This document shows, in pieces, positions 7,308 to 11,955 of a DNA stretch of 12,400 nt. Position numbers and translations under genes: made by a program. Positions within the stretch are counted from its first letter, which is position 1, and every line of letters starts with the position of its first letter. The stretch spans positions 1-12,400 of the forward strand of contig JBBRVU010000129.1 in assembly GCA_038246575.1 (NCBI GenBank), read 5' to 3'. The notes below the pieces were generated by a model. It was not told the DNA's origin, did not search any database, and worked only from the letters and a program-made list of their open reading frames with translations. The DNA is from JACCUZ01 sp038246575. Lineage in GTDB: Bacteria; Actinomycetota; Actinomycetes; JACCUZ01.

Positions 7308-7332
7308 CGCCACCTCCGTCGTCGCCCGCTGC

Positions 7333-7374
7333 TAGGGTCCGGGAGACATGAGTGTAACGCAGCGATGCTACTGA
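7333..7374 (+). promoter_or_regulatory. Putative -10 and 8-codon leaderless ORF before the EamA gene
   Basis: TAGGGT (7333-7338) precedes an ATG at 7348 by 9 nt. The ATG opens an 8-codon frame (MSVTQRCY, stop at 7372-7374) that is +1 out of frame with the transporter. The sequence between would read on as DATDNPDAPDVALTDR into the transporter if one base were skipped, so this may be its true N-terminus with a frame break, or a short upstream ORF. Confidence 0.35.
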
Positions 7375-7393
7375 CAACCCGGACGCGCCCGAC

Positions 7394-8329
7394 GTGGCGC
7401 TGACCGATCGGCCGGTGCTCGCCGCGGCCGCCGGCGCGGCCTGCATCGCCACGTCCGCGACCCTCGTCCGACTGGCGGACACCGCTCCCGCCACCGCTGC
7501 CACCTTCCGCTGCCTCTACGCACTCCCGGTGCTGGCTGTGCTCATGATCCGGGAGGACGGACGCTACGGCACCCGGTCGCGGCGCGATCGTGCTCTGGCC
7601 GGGGCCGCCGGCGTCTTCTTCGCCGTCGACCTCGTGCTCTGGCACCACGCGATCGCCGCGGTCGGCGCCGGGATCGGCACCGTCCTGGGCAACCTGCAGG
7701 TGGTCTTCGTGGGGCTGCTGGCCTGGTGGCTGTTGCACGAGCGCCCCAGCACGCGGCTCCTCGTCGCTGTCCCGGTGGTGCTGGCCGGGGTCGTGCTCAT
7801 CTCCGGTGTGGTGGGCGCGGGTGCCTACGGCGACGACCCGGTGCTCGGCGTGATCTACGGGATCGGGACCTCGATCGCCTACGCCGGGTTCCTGCTCCTG
7901 CTGCGGCGCGGCGCCCACGACCTGCGCCGGGTGGCCGGCCCGCTCTTCGACGCCACCCTGGTCGCCGTCGTGGTGAGTGCCGCGATGGGCCCGTTCTCGG
8001 GCGGCATCGACCTCGTCCCGAGCTGGCCGGCGCACGGGTGGCTCGTGACCTTGGCGCTGACCTCGCAGGTGGTGGGCTGGCTGCTCATCTCGGTCTCACT
8101 GCCCCGGGTTCCTGCGGTGCTGACCTCGGTCATGCTCCTGCTGCAGCCGGTCATCTCGGTGGCGCTGGCTGCGGCGGTCCTGGCGGAGCGACCCTCGCGC
8201 TGGCAGCTGCTCGGGTGCGCGATCGTGCTCGTCGGGATCGTCGCCGCGGCGGCCGGACGTGGCTCGCGGGCGACCGGGTCAGGCAGCCGACATCAGCAGA
8301 CTGGCCACCGCAGCAGCGTGACGGGCTGA
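7394..8329 (+). CDS. EamA/DMT-superfamily transporter
   Basis: The 311-residue protein is two repeats of an EamA domain (about residues 5-130 and 150-290), with about ten hydrophobic segments. Typical pieces are GIGTVLGNLQVVFVGLLAWW followed by HERPSTR in the first repeat, and MLLLQPVISVALAAAVLAER followed by PSRWQLLGCAIVLVGIV in the second; such HERPS/AERPS turns end the EamA repeat. The family exports amino acids, metabolites or drugs across the inner membrane; the substrate is unknown. The charged tail after about residue 290 is short and variable. No ribosome binding site is visible before GTG 7394, and an upstream ATG at 7348 is out of frame. It is divergent from the CGNR regulator and converges on the SsgA-family gene with a 7-nt gap. 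Confidence 0.85.
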   Translation: MALTDRPVLAAAAGAACIATSATLVRLADTAPATAATFRCLYALPVLAVLMIREDGRYGTRSRRDRALAGAAGVFFAVDLVLWHHAIAAVGAGIGTVLGNLQVVFVGLLAWWLLHERPSTRLLVAVPVVLAGVVLISGVVGAGAYGDDPVLGVIYGIGTSIAYAGFLLLLRRGAHDLRRVAGPLFDATLVAVVVSAAMGPFSGGIDLVPSWPAHGWLVTLALTSQVVGWLLISVSLPRVPAVLTSVMLLLQPVISVALAAAVLAERPSRWQLLGCAIVLVGIVAAAAGRGSRATGSGSRHQQTGHRSSVTG

Positions 8330-8336
8330 CTCGGGC

Positions 8337-8759
8337 TCAGCTGGCGAGCAGGGCTTCGATGGCGCCGTCGACGTCGAGGTGCTCGGCTTCCTGGCCCTGC
8401 GGGCACAGCGTGTACGTGCGGCCGAGGAAGTCGACCAGCTCGCGGGTCGGGGCCTGTAGCAGGGCTTCGCCGTCGGGTGAGGTGAGACCGACGAAGACCA
8501 CCTCGGCGCCCGCGCTCCATGACGGCCAGACCCGGACGTCGCCGTCACCCGAGGCGCGGTGGACGCCGAGGGTCAGCAGCTCGCGGGCGAAGACCCAGGC
8601 GACGCCCTCACCCTGACCGGTGCGGAAGGTCGCATCCACGGCATACGGGTCGGCGACGTCGTAGTGCAGCACGACCGGCAACGACACGCTGCCGTCGCCG
8701 GGGGACACTAGCTGGACGGTCATCTCTCGGGTGACCGTGGTGGTTGCCCATCCGTACAT
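8337..8759 (-). CDS. SsgA-family sporulation/cell-division regulator
   Basis: The 140-residue protein reads as an SsgA-like protein: V-S-L-P-V-V-L-H-Y-D-V-A-D-P-Y-A-V-D-A-T-F then VAWVFARELLTLGVHR, GDVRVWPS, then VFVGLTSPDGEALLQAP, and a C-terminal helix ending DVDGAIEALLAS. DPYAV.ATF, WVFAR.LL and GDVRVWPS are the family's hallmark segments. In Streptomyces SsgB positions FtsZ during sporulation septation, and SsgA-like proteins occur in morphologically complex actinobacteria. The closest subtype here is probably SsgB, because a PGPGW membrane-protein gene lies divergently beside it as it does next to ssgB in Streptomyces. The ATG at 8759 is chosen over 8789 because GGAG lies 5 nt upstream. 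Confidence 0.88.
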   Translation of the reverse strand: MYGWATTTVTREMTVQLVSPGDGSVSLPVVLHYDVADPYAVDATFRTGQGEGVAWVFARELLTLGVHRASGDGDVRVWPSWSAGAEVVFVGLTSPDGEALLQAPTRELVDFLGRTYTLCPQGQEAEHLDVDGAIEALLAS

Positions 8760-8849
8760 GACTGCTCCTACCTGTTCCCGGGGCCGCACATCGGCGTCAC
8801 CCGTCCGTCGTGGTTCGGAGTCCCGCAGTGCCGTGTGCTACCAGACAGG

Positions 8850-8875
8850 ATCCCCTCGAGACCGGCCAGAAAACC
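8850..8875 (-). promoter_or_regulatory. Sigma-B/SigH-type stress promoter candidate for the SsgA-family gene
   Basis: On the minus strand GGTTTT (8875-8870) and GGGGAT (8855-8850) are 14 nt apart, close to the GTTT-N14-17-GGGTAT pattern of sigma-B-like factors. The start would lie near 8843, about 85 nt before the ATG. In Streptomyces, ssgB is reported to be driven by SigH, so the match is in the expected place. Confidence 0.5.
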
Positions 8876-8988
8876 TGACTGGGCCCGCGGATGCCGCAAC
8901 CCACGATCCATTTGGTGCGTCTGGGTGGGTACGGCGAGAGTTGTGTAGTGCGAGTGCATGGCATCGCCTCGTCCAACGACACAGTCCG

Positions 8989-8994
8989 TAGGGT
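8989..8994 (+). promoter_or_regulatory. Possible -10 element of the PGPGW membrane-protein gene
   Basis: TAGGGT is 24 nt before the GTG start at 9019, leaving room for the SD-like AGAAGGGA at 9005-9012. No convincing -35 is present. The rest of 8760-9018 is divergent promoter space with no further recognisable feature. Confidence 0.4.
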
Positions 8995-9018
8995 GTGACG
9001 GGTTAGAAGGGAAAGAAT

Positions 9019-9480
9019 GTGGCCGATCGGAACACCATGGAGGACCAGGTCGGGTCGAACATGGACGAATCGCCCAGTTCGACGGAGTCGCGTCGGCCGC
9101 ACGGGCCGCGCCCGGCCGACGAGAGGCACCCGTTCCGGGCCTGGTTCGGGCGCAACCGCGGGCTCGACCTGACCTACCGGATCGTGATCGGCGTGGTGGG
9201 CACGGCCGTCGTCGTGGGCGGGCTTGTCCTCGTCCCGCTTCCGGGGCCGGGCTGGTTGATCGTCTTCTTCGGGCTGGCGATCCTCGCGACCGAGTTCGCC
9301 TGGGCCGGTCGGGTGCGCGACTACGGGCTGGCGAAGTTCCGCGGTTGGACCGAGTGGGTGACCGAGCAGTCGCTGCTCGTCCGCGCGTTGATCGGCCTGG
9401 CCGGCCTGCTCGTCGTTGCCGGTGCGGTCTGGGCCTACCTCGCCATCCAGGGCGTCCCTGACTGGCTGCCCTTCGGGTGA
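9019..9480 (+). CDS. PGPGW-motif membrane protein (TIGR02611-type)
   Basis: A 153-residue protein with a charged, low-complexity N-terminus (about residues 1-45), then hydrophobic segments at about 52-72 and 77-95 around the diagnostic PLPGPGW (residues 73-79) with ILATEFAWAGRVR, and a third at about 121-145. This matches actinobacterial small membrane proteins named TIGR02611; their function is unknown. They occur next to ssgB in streptomycetes, where the pair is divergent, as here. GTG 9019 is chosen because AGAAGGGA lies 6 nt upstream; ATG at 9037 or 9061 would shorten the disordered N-terminus. A tRNA-Val gene begins 23 bp after the stop. Confidence 0.88.
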   Translation: MADRNTMEDQVGSNMDESPSSTESRRPHGPRPADERHPFRAWFGRNRGLDLTYRIVIGVVGTAVVVGGLVLVPLPGPGWLIVFFGLAILATEFAWAGRVRDYGLAKFRGWTEWVTEQSLLVRALIGLAGLLVVAGAVWAYLAIQGVPDWLPFG

Positions 9481-9483
9481 CGC

Positions 9484-9489
9484 TAGGAT
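9484..9489 (+). promoter_or_regulatory. -10 element of tRNA-Val(CAC)
   Basis: TAGGAT ends 13 nt before the mature tRNA 5' end and directly follows the stop of the upstream gene. A weak CTGACT at 9458-9463 is a poor -35 (20-nt spacing). Confidence 0.45.
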
Positions 9490-9502
9490 CGACGTCGCCT
9501 TC

Positions 9503-9579
9503 GGACGATTAGCTCAGTTGGTTAGAGCGCACGCTTCACACGCGTGAGGTCACTGGTTCGAGTCCAGTATCGTCCACCA
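9503..9579 (+). tRNA. tRNA-Val (CAC), CCA encoded
   Basis: A full cloverleaf: acceptor stem GGACGAT/ATCGTCC, D arm GCTCAGTTGGTTAGAGC, anticodon stem CACGC/GCGTG around loop TTCACAC (anticodon CAC), and T arm CTGGTTCGAGTCCAG. The discriminator A is 9576 and CCA is encoded at 9577-9579. Its 3' side faces the putative decayed element. Confidence 0.96.
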
Positions 9580-9586
9580 TCGCATT

Positions 9587-9630
9587 AGGCCCCGGACCTG
9601 CGGAACCGCAAGGTCAGGGGCCTTCCGCTT
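9587..9630 (+). terminator. Hairpin after tRNA-Val(CAC)
   Basis: AGGCCCC (9587-9593) pairs with GGGGCCT (9617-9623), then GACCT with AGGTC and GCGG with CCGC around an AA loop. The stem is long with only single-base interruptions and is followed by a pyrimidine-rich TTCCGCTTTCCT. It should end tRNA transcription. Confidence 0.75.
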
Positions 9631-9638
9631 TCCTGGTG

Positions 9639-9656
9639 TGCCAGATGTATGCCAGA
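9639..9656 (+). repeat. Tandem direct repeats beside tRNA-Val(CAC), arm-type candidates
   Basis: TGCCAGA occurs at 9639-9645 and 9650-9656 with an 11-nt period, 60 bp past the tRNA CCA. The layout mirrors the repeats between the intact integrase and tRNA-Val(GAC), with different sequence. Confidence 0.45.
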
Positions 9657-9695
9657 CGGTCCCGGACCTCCACGACGATTCGCAGGAGGCTCACC

Positions 9696-10038
9696 ATGTA
9701 CGACATCGACACCCCGACCACGACTCACCCGTGCCCGCCCTGGTGCACGCTCCCGGCCGGACACGGCTACCGACTCGCGCGTCATCGCCAGCGACAACCT
9801 CTGCAGGTTGCACATCGTGGCGGGGCGGCAGATCCCGACGCCCGGTCGCGCCTCGGTGGACATCGAGGCGATGGAGGAGGCCAGCGCGGACGGGCAGCGG
9901 GCGCTCAGCATGACGGCCCCGACCCTGCTGGTCTCCGGGATGCTCGAGGGCGAAGCGTTCGGCTCGGTGCAGGCCCGACAGCTCGCCGCTGCCCTGCTCG
10001 ACGCCGCGGACGAGTTGGACCGGATCACGACGGGCTAG
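9696..10038 (+). pseudogene. DUF6907-like small protein with a +1 frame break
   Basis: AGGAGG (9684-9689) is 6 nt before the ATG at 9696, an ideal start. The first frame reads MYDIDTPTTTHPCPPWCTLP then AGHGY, and the continuation DSRVIASDNLCRLH... then GQRALSMTAP and ARQLAAALLDAADELDRI lies in the +1 frame to the stop at 10036-10038. Skipping one base at about 9771 (TAC-C-GAC) joins them into one ~113-residue protein matching small actinobacterial element proteins with CPxWC...LPAGHG at the start and a QARxLAAALLDAAD helix at the end. I call the family DUF6907-like from memory. Without the shift the first frame runs on as an unrelated arginine-rich tail. A mutation, a sequencing error or programmed frameshifting could explain it; function unknown. 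Confidence 0.7.
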
Positions 10039-10050
10039 GCACGCCACCCT

Positions 10051-10086
10051 AAAGGCCCCGGTCGTCACTCGACGGCCGGGCCTTTT
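10051..10086 (+). terminator. Rho-independent terminator of the DUF6907-like gene
   Basis: AAAGGCCCCGGTCGTC and GACGGCCGGGCCTTTT form a stem of 15 pairs (one G-U) with one bulged C around an ACTC loop; the final T-run lies in the 3' arm. It is 13 nt past the stop. Confidence 0.85.
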
Positions 10087-10092
10087 GCTGCC

Positions 10093-10098
10093 TACCCT
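10093..10098 (+). promoter_or_regulatory. -10 element for the leaderless 33-residue gene
   Basis: TACCCT is 7 nt before the GTG at 10106, the spacing for a leaderless mRNA. It follows the preceding terminator directly, so a new transcript starting here is sensible. Confidence 0.45.
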
Positions 10099-10105
10099 CA
10101 GTTCG

Positions 10106-10207
10106 GTGATCCCGCGTCACGAGTTGCCGGGTCGGATCGTCCTCGCCATCGGTTGCTTCACCAGCGCGTGGTGGGTGGTCGGGCTGATCCTGCTGCGGTT
10201 GGGCTGA
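10106..10207 (+). CDS. 33-residue single-pass membrane protein
   Basis: The frame reads MIPRHELPGRIVLAIGCFTS then AWWVVGLILLRLG with a stop at 10205-10207. A short polar N-terminus (MIPRHELPGR) precedes one hydrophobic segment from about residue 11 to 30 (IVLAIGCFTS, AWWVVGLILL). There is no Shine-Dalgarno, but a TACCCT -10 lies 7 nt upstream, which fits a leaderless mRNA. It sits between a strong terminator and the zinc-module gene. I do not recognise the family. The hydrophobic composition and clean start argue for a real gene, but at 33 codons chance cannot be excluded. Confidence 0.5.
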   Translation: MIPRHELPGRIVLAIGCFTSAWWVVGLILLRLG

Positions 10208-10397
10208 GGCGCGGGGGGCCTTGACTGCGTTCAGGCCTCTTGTGACGGTATCGACCCCACAGCCCCGGCGGACATGGGAGCCTCGTAGCTGTTAGGCCCG
10301 TCGCTTGGCGGCGCTGCAGAATCGCGCAACGAAGGCTCACTGCAGTCGAACCGTGAAGGCGGCTGGCTGCGGGACTTCAGCGACGGTGGGGGATTCT
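10208..10397 (+). other. 190-bp stretch without a recognised gene
   Basis: It begins with a weak hairpin (GGCCT and AGGCC around 10218-10236, followed by TCTTGT), a possible terminator. No convincing ORF, tRNA fragment or promoter was found in the rest; open frames on both strands here lack start signals. Confidence 0.4.
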
Positions 10398-10856
10398 GTG
10401 GTCGACCGGAAGAAGCCGCGAAACAAGGCGGTGGGTTGGAGCACCGTGCCATACGTCATCGGTGAAGGTCGTCGCTTATCCCCCTGGCAACGTCAGCCGC
10501 CGAAGGTACGCCGTCAGCAACCGCAACCGCTCCCACCGATCAGCGTGCGCCCCCTGGATTGGTCCAAGCCATGCCTTCGTTGTGGAGGGCAGGTGAGAGA
10601 GAGTTCCTGGCACGACCGGGTTGATGTCGATGGCGAGCGTCGCCTTCAGCATGTCGTCTGCCCGGTGGAGATCGACTCGGACACGGCTGCCCAGAAAACG
10701 GCAGTTGTAGATACCGGAGGGGAGATGGCGCCGCCCCATGCGGAACGCCTCTGCGGGGCCTGCGGGGCGTCACTTCTGGGCACCACCGTCAGCCTTGCCG
10801 GCAGAAACGCGGATGGAAGCCGGGTATTCGTGCATCGAAAATGCCCCGACGCTTAG
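10398..10856 (+). CDS. Unknown protein with two tandem C-x2-C...H-x2-C zinc modules
   Basis: I do not recognise this family. After a basic, proline- and glutamine-rich region of about 55 residues come two copies of one cysteine/histidine module. Module 1 (10572-10661) runs from CLRCGG to HVVCP and module 2 (10752-10844) from CGACGA to HRKCP. Each has C-x2-C-G, a D-G pair about 16 residues later, then H-x2-C-P near position 27-31, and module 2 ends at the C-terminus (KCPDA). This could be a duplicated zinc ribbon, so nucleic-acid or protein binding is likely but unproven. GTG 10398 has only GGGGGA before it; GTG 10446 has GGAG 4 nt upstream and is equally possible. A TTA codon at 10476 and looser G/C third positions suggest recent transfer. 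Its TAG (10854-10856) may also serve as the -10 of the next gene. Confidence 0.6.
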   Translation: MVDRKKPRNKAVGWSTVPYVIGEGRRLSPWQRQPPKVRRQQPQPLPPISVRPLDWSKPCLRCGGQVRESSWHDRVDVDGERRLQHVVCPVEIDSDTAAQKTAVVDTGGEMAPPHAERLCGACGASLLGTTVSLAGRNADGSRVFVHRKCPDA

Positions 10857-10859
10857 ATT
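10854..10859 (+). promoter_or_regulatory. -10 element for the leaderless small membrane-protein gene
   Basis: TAGATT overlaps the preceding stop and is 8 nt before the ATG at 10868, which has no usable Shine-Dalgarno. The 11-nt gap between genes also allows simple read-through. Confidence 0.35.
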
Positions 10860-10867
10860 CCGGGGTC

Positions 10868-11332
10868 ATGTCTGAACCGATCAAAGTGCTGCGCACCCTC
10901 ACCGACGACGAGATCATCGAGCGCCACGACGCGGCCGCCAAGCACGCAACCGGCGGGGTGGACTTCTACCTCGGCGAGTTTCGGCGACGGGAGCAGGTCC
11001 GAGCCATCGCGGCCAGTCATCGTCTGGCCCGGGCGGCGTTCTGGCTGACGCTGGTCAACAGCGTGGTCGCTGTCGTGGGGCAGCTCGCCGCTGGGCCTAC
11101 TCGACGCCGCGGACCGTCTCGACGAGATCACCGGGGAGCATCGCGCCTGCTGCGCAAGGCTGTGGTTACAGCCTCCTCATCGATCACGGCGACTCGCGCT
11201 GCGGGACCCCCCTCCGCTGCAGCGCGAGTCGCCGCGGGGCTCATGGGGCCAGGTGCGACCAGGTCGCTACCCATGCGTCGAGATCGGCGCGCCGCACCAT
11301 CCAGACGCCGGGACTACGCGGATGGGCCGTGA
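10868..11332 (+). CDS. Small membrane protein fused to a frameshifted tail of a DUF6907-like gene
   Basis: Residues 1-71 look like a small actinobacterial mobile-element protein: MSEPIKVLRTLTDDEIIERH then DAAAKHATGGVDFYLGEF, a charged RRREQVRAI, and one membrane segment (about 55-71, AAFWLTLVNSVVAVVG). Proteins of this TDDEx-I-x-x-HDxxA type are usually about 70-80 residues. From residue 72 the DNA instead matches the 3' part of the DUF6907-like gene at 9979-10011. CAGCTCGCCGCTG and CTCGACGCCGCGGAC recur at 11081-11093 and 11100-11114, with one extra base between them. The original tail (LLDAADRLDEITGE) is therefore in the +1 frame, and the translated tail is an arginine-rich shadow to the stop at 11330-11332. 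The start lacks a Shine-Dalgarno but has a leaderless-type -10. It may be a broken gene. Confidence 0.55.
   Translation: MSEPIKVLRTLTDDEIIERHDAAAKHATGGVDFYLGEFRRREQVRAIAASHRLARAAFWLTLVNSVVAVVGQLAAGPTRRRGPSRRDHRGASRLLRKAVVTASSSITATRAAGPPSAAARVAAGLMGPGATRSLPMRRDRRAAPSRRRDYADGP
11081..11114 (+). repeat. Partial repeat of the DUF6907-like gene end
   Basis: Two exact blocks of 13 and 15 bases are shared with 9979-9991 and 9997-10011 in the same order, spaced by 6 bases here and 5 there. The downstream bases also encode LDEIT versus LDRIT. This marks a second DUF6907-like gene, of which only the end survives. Confidence 0.75.
11187..11234. repeat. Perfect 16-bp inverted repeat with 16-nt loop
   Basis: CGGCGACTCGCGCTGC (11187-11202) and GCAGCGCGAGTCGCCG (11219-11234) are exact complements with loop GGGACCCCCCTCCGCT. 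It lies at the junction between the rightward gene at 10868 and the leftward HTH gene ending at 11241, so a shared terminator without a T-run is likely. A dyad protein-binding site is an alternative. Confidence 0.8.
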
Positions 11333-11459
11333 CGGCCGGCACTTGGCCGGTCTTGATCGCCGCCTGCACGTCGTCGCGGGTTACGCCCGCGTACTGCGCC
11401 GCAGCCGGCACGTCCAGCCAGAAGTTCGCCCGTTGTGTCGGAGCGCGCACGGGTTCCAT
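11241..11459 (-). CDS. Excisionase-like helix-turn-helix protein (about 72 aa)
   Basis: From ATG 11459 the protein reads MEPVRAPTQRANFWLDVPAA then AQYAGVTRDDVQAAIKTGQV, followed by a wing-like segment HPRSPGVWMVRRADLDAWVA. The order L-D-V-x-x-A-A-x-Y-x-G-V...I-x-x-G-x-V-P-A, then W-x-V-x-x-x-D-L-D-A-W, is the HTH_17/MerR-like fold of excisionases and small element regulators. The start is not settled: GTG 11537, ATG 11534 and ATG 11504 extend the same frame N-terminally (…MWRVKRWSSPRDTPV), and none has a clear Shine-Dalgarno. Tandem repeats lie just upstream at 11479-11496. It is a likely directionality factor or regulator of the decayed element, and no integrase accompanies it. Confidence 0.65.
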   Translation of the reverse strand: MEPVRAPTQRANFWLDVPAAAQYAGVTRDDVQAAIKTGQVPAVTAHPRSPGVWMVRRADLDAWVATWSHLAP

Positions 11460-11478
11460 GACCGGTGTATCGCGCGGA

Positions 11479-11496
11479 CTTGACCATCTCTTGACC
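11479..11496. repeat. Tandem CTTGACC repeats, possible arm-type or operator sites
   Basis: CTTGACC occurs at 11479-11485 and 11490-11496 with an 11-nt period (GGTCAAG on the minus strand). This is just upstream of the HTH gene's ATG at 11459, so it could be an operator for that protein or an integrase arm site. The period equals that of the repeats beside tRNA-Val(CAC). Confidence 0.4.
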
Positions 11497-11536
11497 CGCC
11501 ACATGGGTGACTTGTCCGGATCTGACAGGATCATCA

Positions 11537-11580
11537 CGCCTGCCCCACCGTCCCCCGTGCGGTGGGGCGGGCGTTTGTCT
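11537..11580 (+). terminator. Strong rightward hairpin with T-rich tail
   Basis: CGCCTGCCCCACCG and CGGTGGGGCGGGCG pair over 14 positions (one G-T) around a 9-nt loop, followed by TTTGTCT at 11574-11580. The tail is on the plus strand, yet no plus-strand gene ends here. It may be the terminator of a gene now lost, or act weakly in both directions. Confidence 0.7.
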
Positions 11581-11607
11581 AGAGCGCGGCATCTTCTCCG
11601 CAGCTGG

Positions 11608-11955
11608 TTACAGGCTCAGAATCAGCCGGATCTCGTCCTTTGCCTTCTCGAGGGTGGCGGAGTCGACTACGCCAAGCGCGCGAATGACATCTCGACTCTC
11701 GGCCGTCCACAGGCGTCGGGTACGAATCACCGACGCTTTCGCAAGACCAACCGCTTCCCACTCCTCGATCCTGATGTCCCCTCCTCGGGGACGGGTAAAG
11801 CGCTGACGGTTCCCTGTCACCATGGCGCAGAAAACTGCCTCGTCGTCTCCGCCTCCCCGGGTTCCGAGGACCAGTACCGGGCGTTGTTTGAAGGGCTGGG
11901 GCTCGGTCGGGCTAAAAGGAAACCGGACGAGCAGAAGCTCGCCCGGTCTTACCAC
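11608..11955 (-). CDS. PemK/MazF-family toxin
   Basis: The 115-residue protein starts at GTG 11955: MVRPGELLLVRFPFSPTEPQ then PFKQRPVLVLGTRG. The G-E-(L/I)-x-L-V-x-F-P-F...x-R-P-x-(L/V)-V-L N-terminus, with R25-P26, marks the PemK/MazF fold, and FCAMVTGNRQRF then a WEAVGLAKASVIRTRRLW segment supply the second half, including the conserved L-x-K-x-S-x-(I/V) stretch. Members are usually endoribonucleases that cleave mRNA or other RNA and are held in check by a neighbouring antitoxin. Its start lies 7 bases inside the end of the upstream small gene (stop 11949-11951), so the two are translationally coupled as in type II toxin-antitoxin modules. The protein appears full-length. The longer frame upstream to 12000 overlaps the neighbour and is rejected. 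Confidence 0.82.
   Translation of the reverse strand: MVRPGELLLVRFPFSPTEPQPFKQRPVLVLGTRGGGDDEAVFCAMVTGNRQRFTRPRGGDIRIEEWEAVGLAKASVIRTRRLWTAESRDVIRALGVVDSATLEKAKDEIRLILSL

Noticed and set aside
5598..7403. 601-codon open frame on the plus strand
   Set aside because: It is the antisense shadow of the hydroxy-acid oxidase and CGNR genes, whose own proteins have clear motifs and starts. Its composition (proline, glycine, arginine, no motif) is typical of high-GC shadow frames.
7184..8035. 283-codon minus-strand open frame across the transporter start
   Set aside because: Antisense shadow of the EamA transporter with His/Gln/Gly-rich composition.
9503..9656. Idea that the 9639-9656 repeats are part of a CRISPR array
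   Set aside because: Only two 7-bp units with an 11-nt period and no spacers of usual length; arm-type sites fit better.
10231..10452. 73-codon minus-strand frame in the gap before the zinc-module gene
   Set aside because: Serine/proline-rich, no Shine-Dalgarno and no motif; judged non-coding.
11497..11540. Search for a duplicated tRNA-Val 3' end next to the orphan terminator
   Set aside because: No stretch resembling the T arm and acceptor strand of either tRNA-Val was found here, so this is not shown to be an att site.
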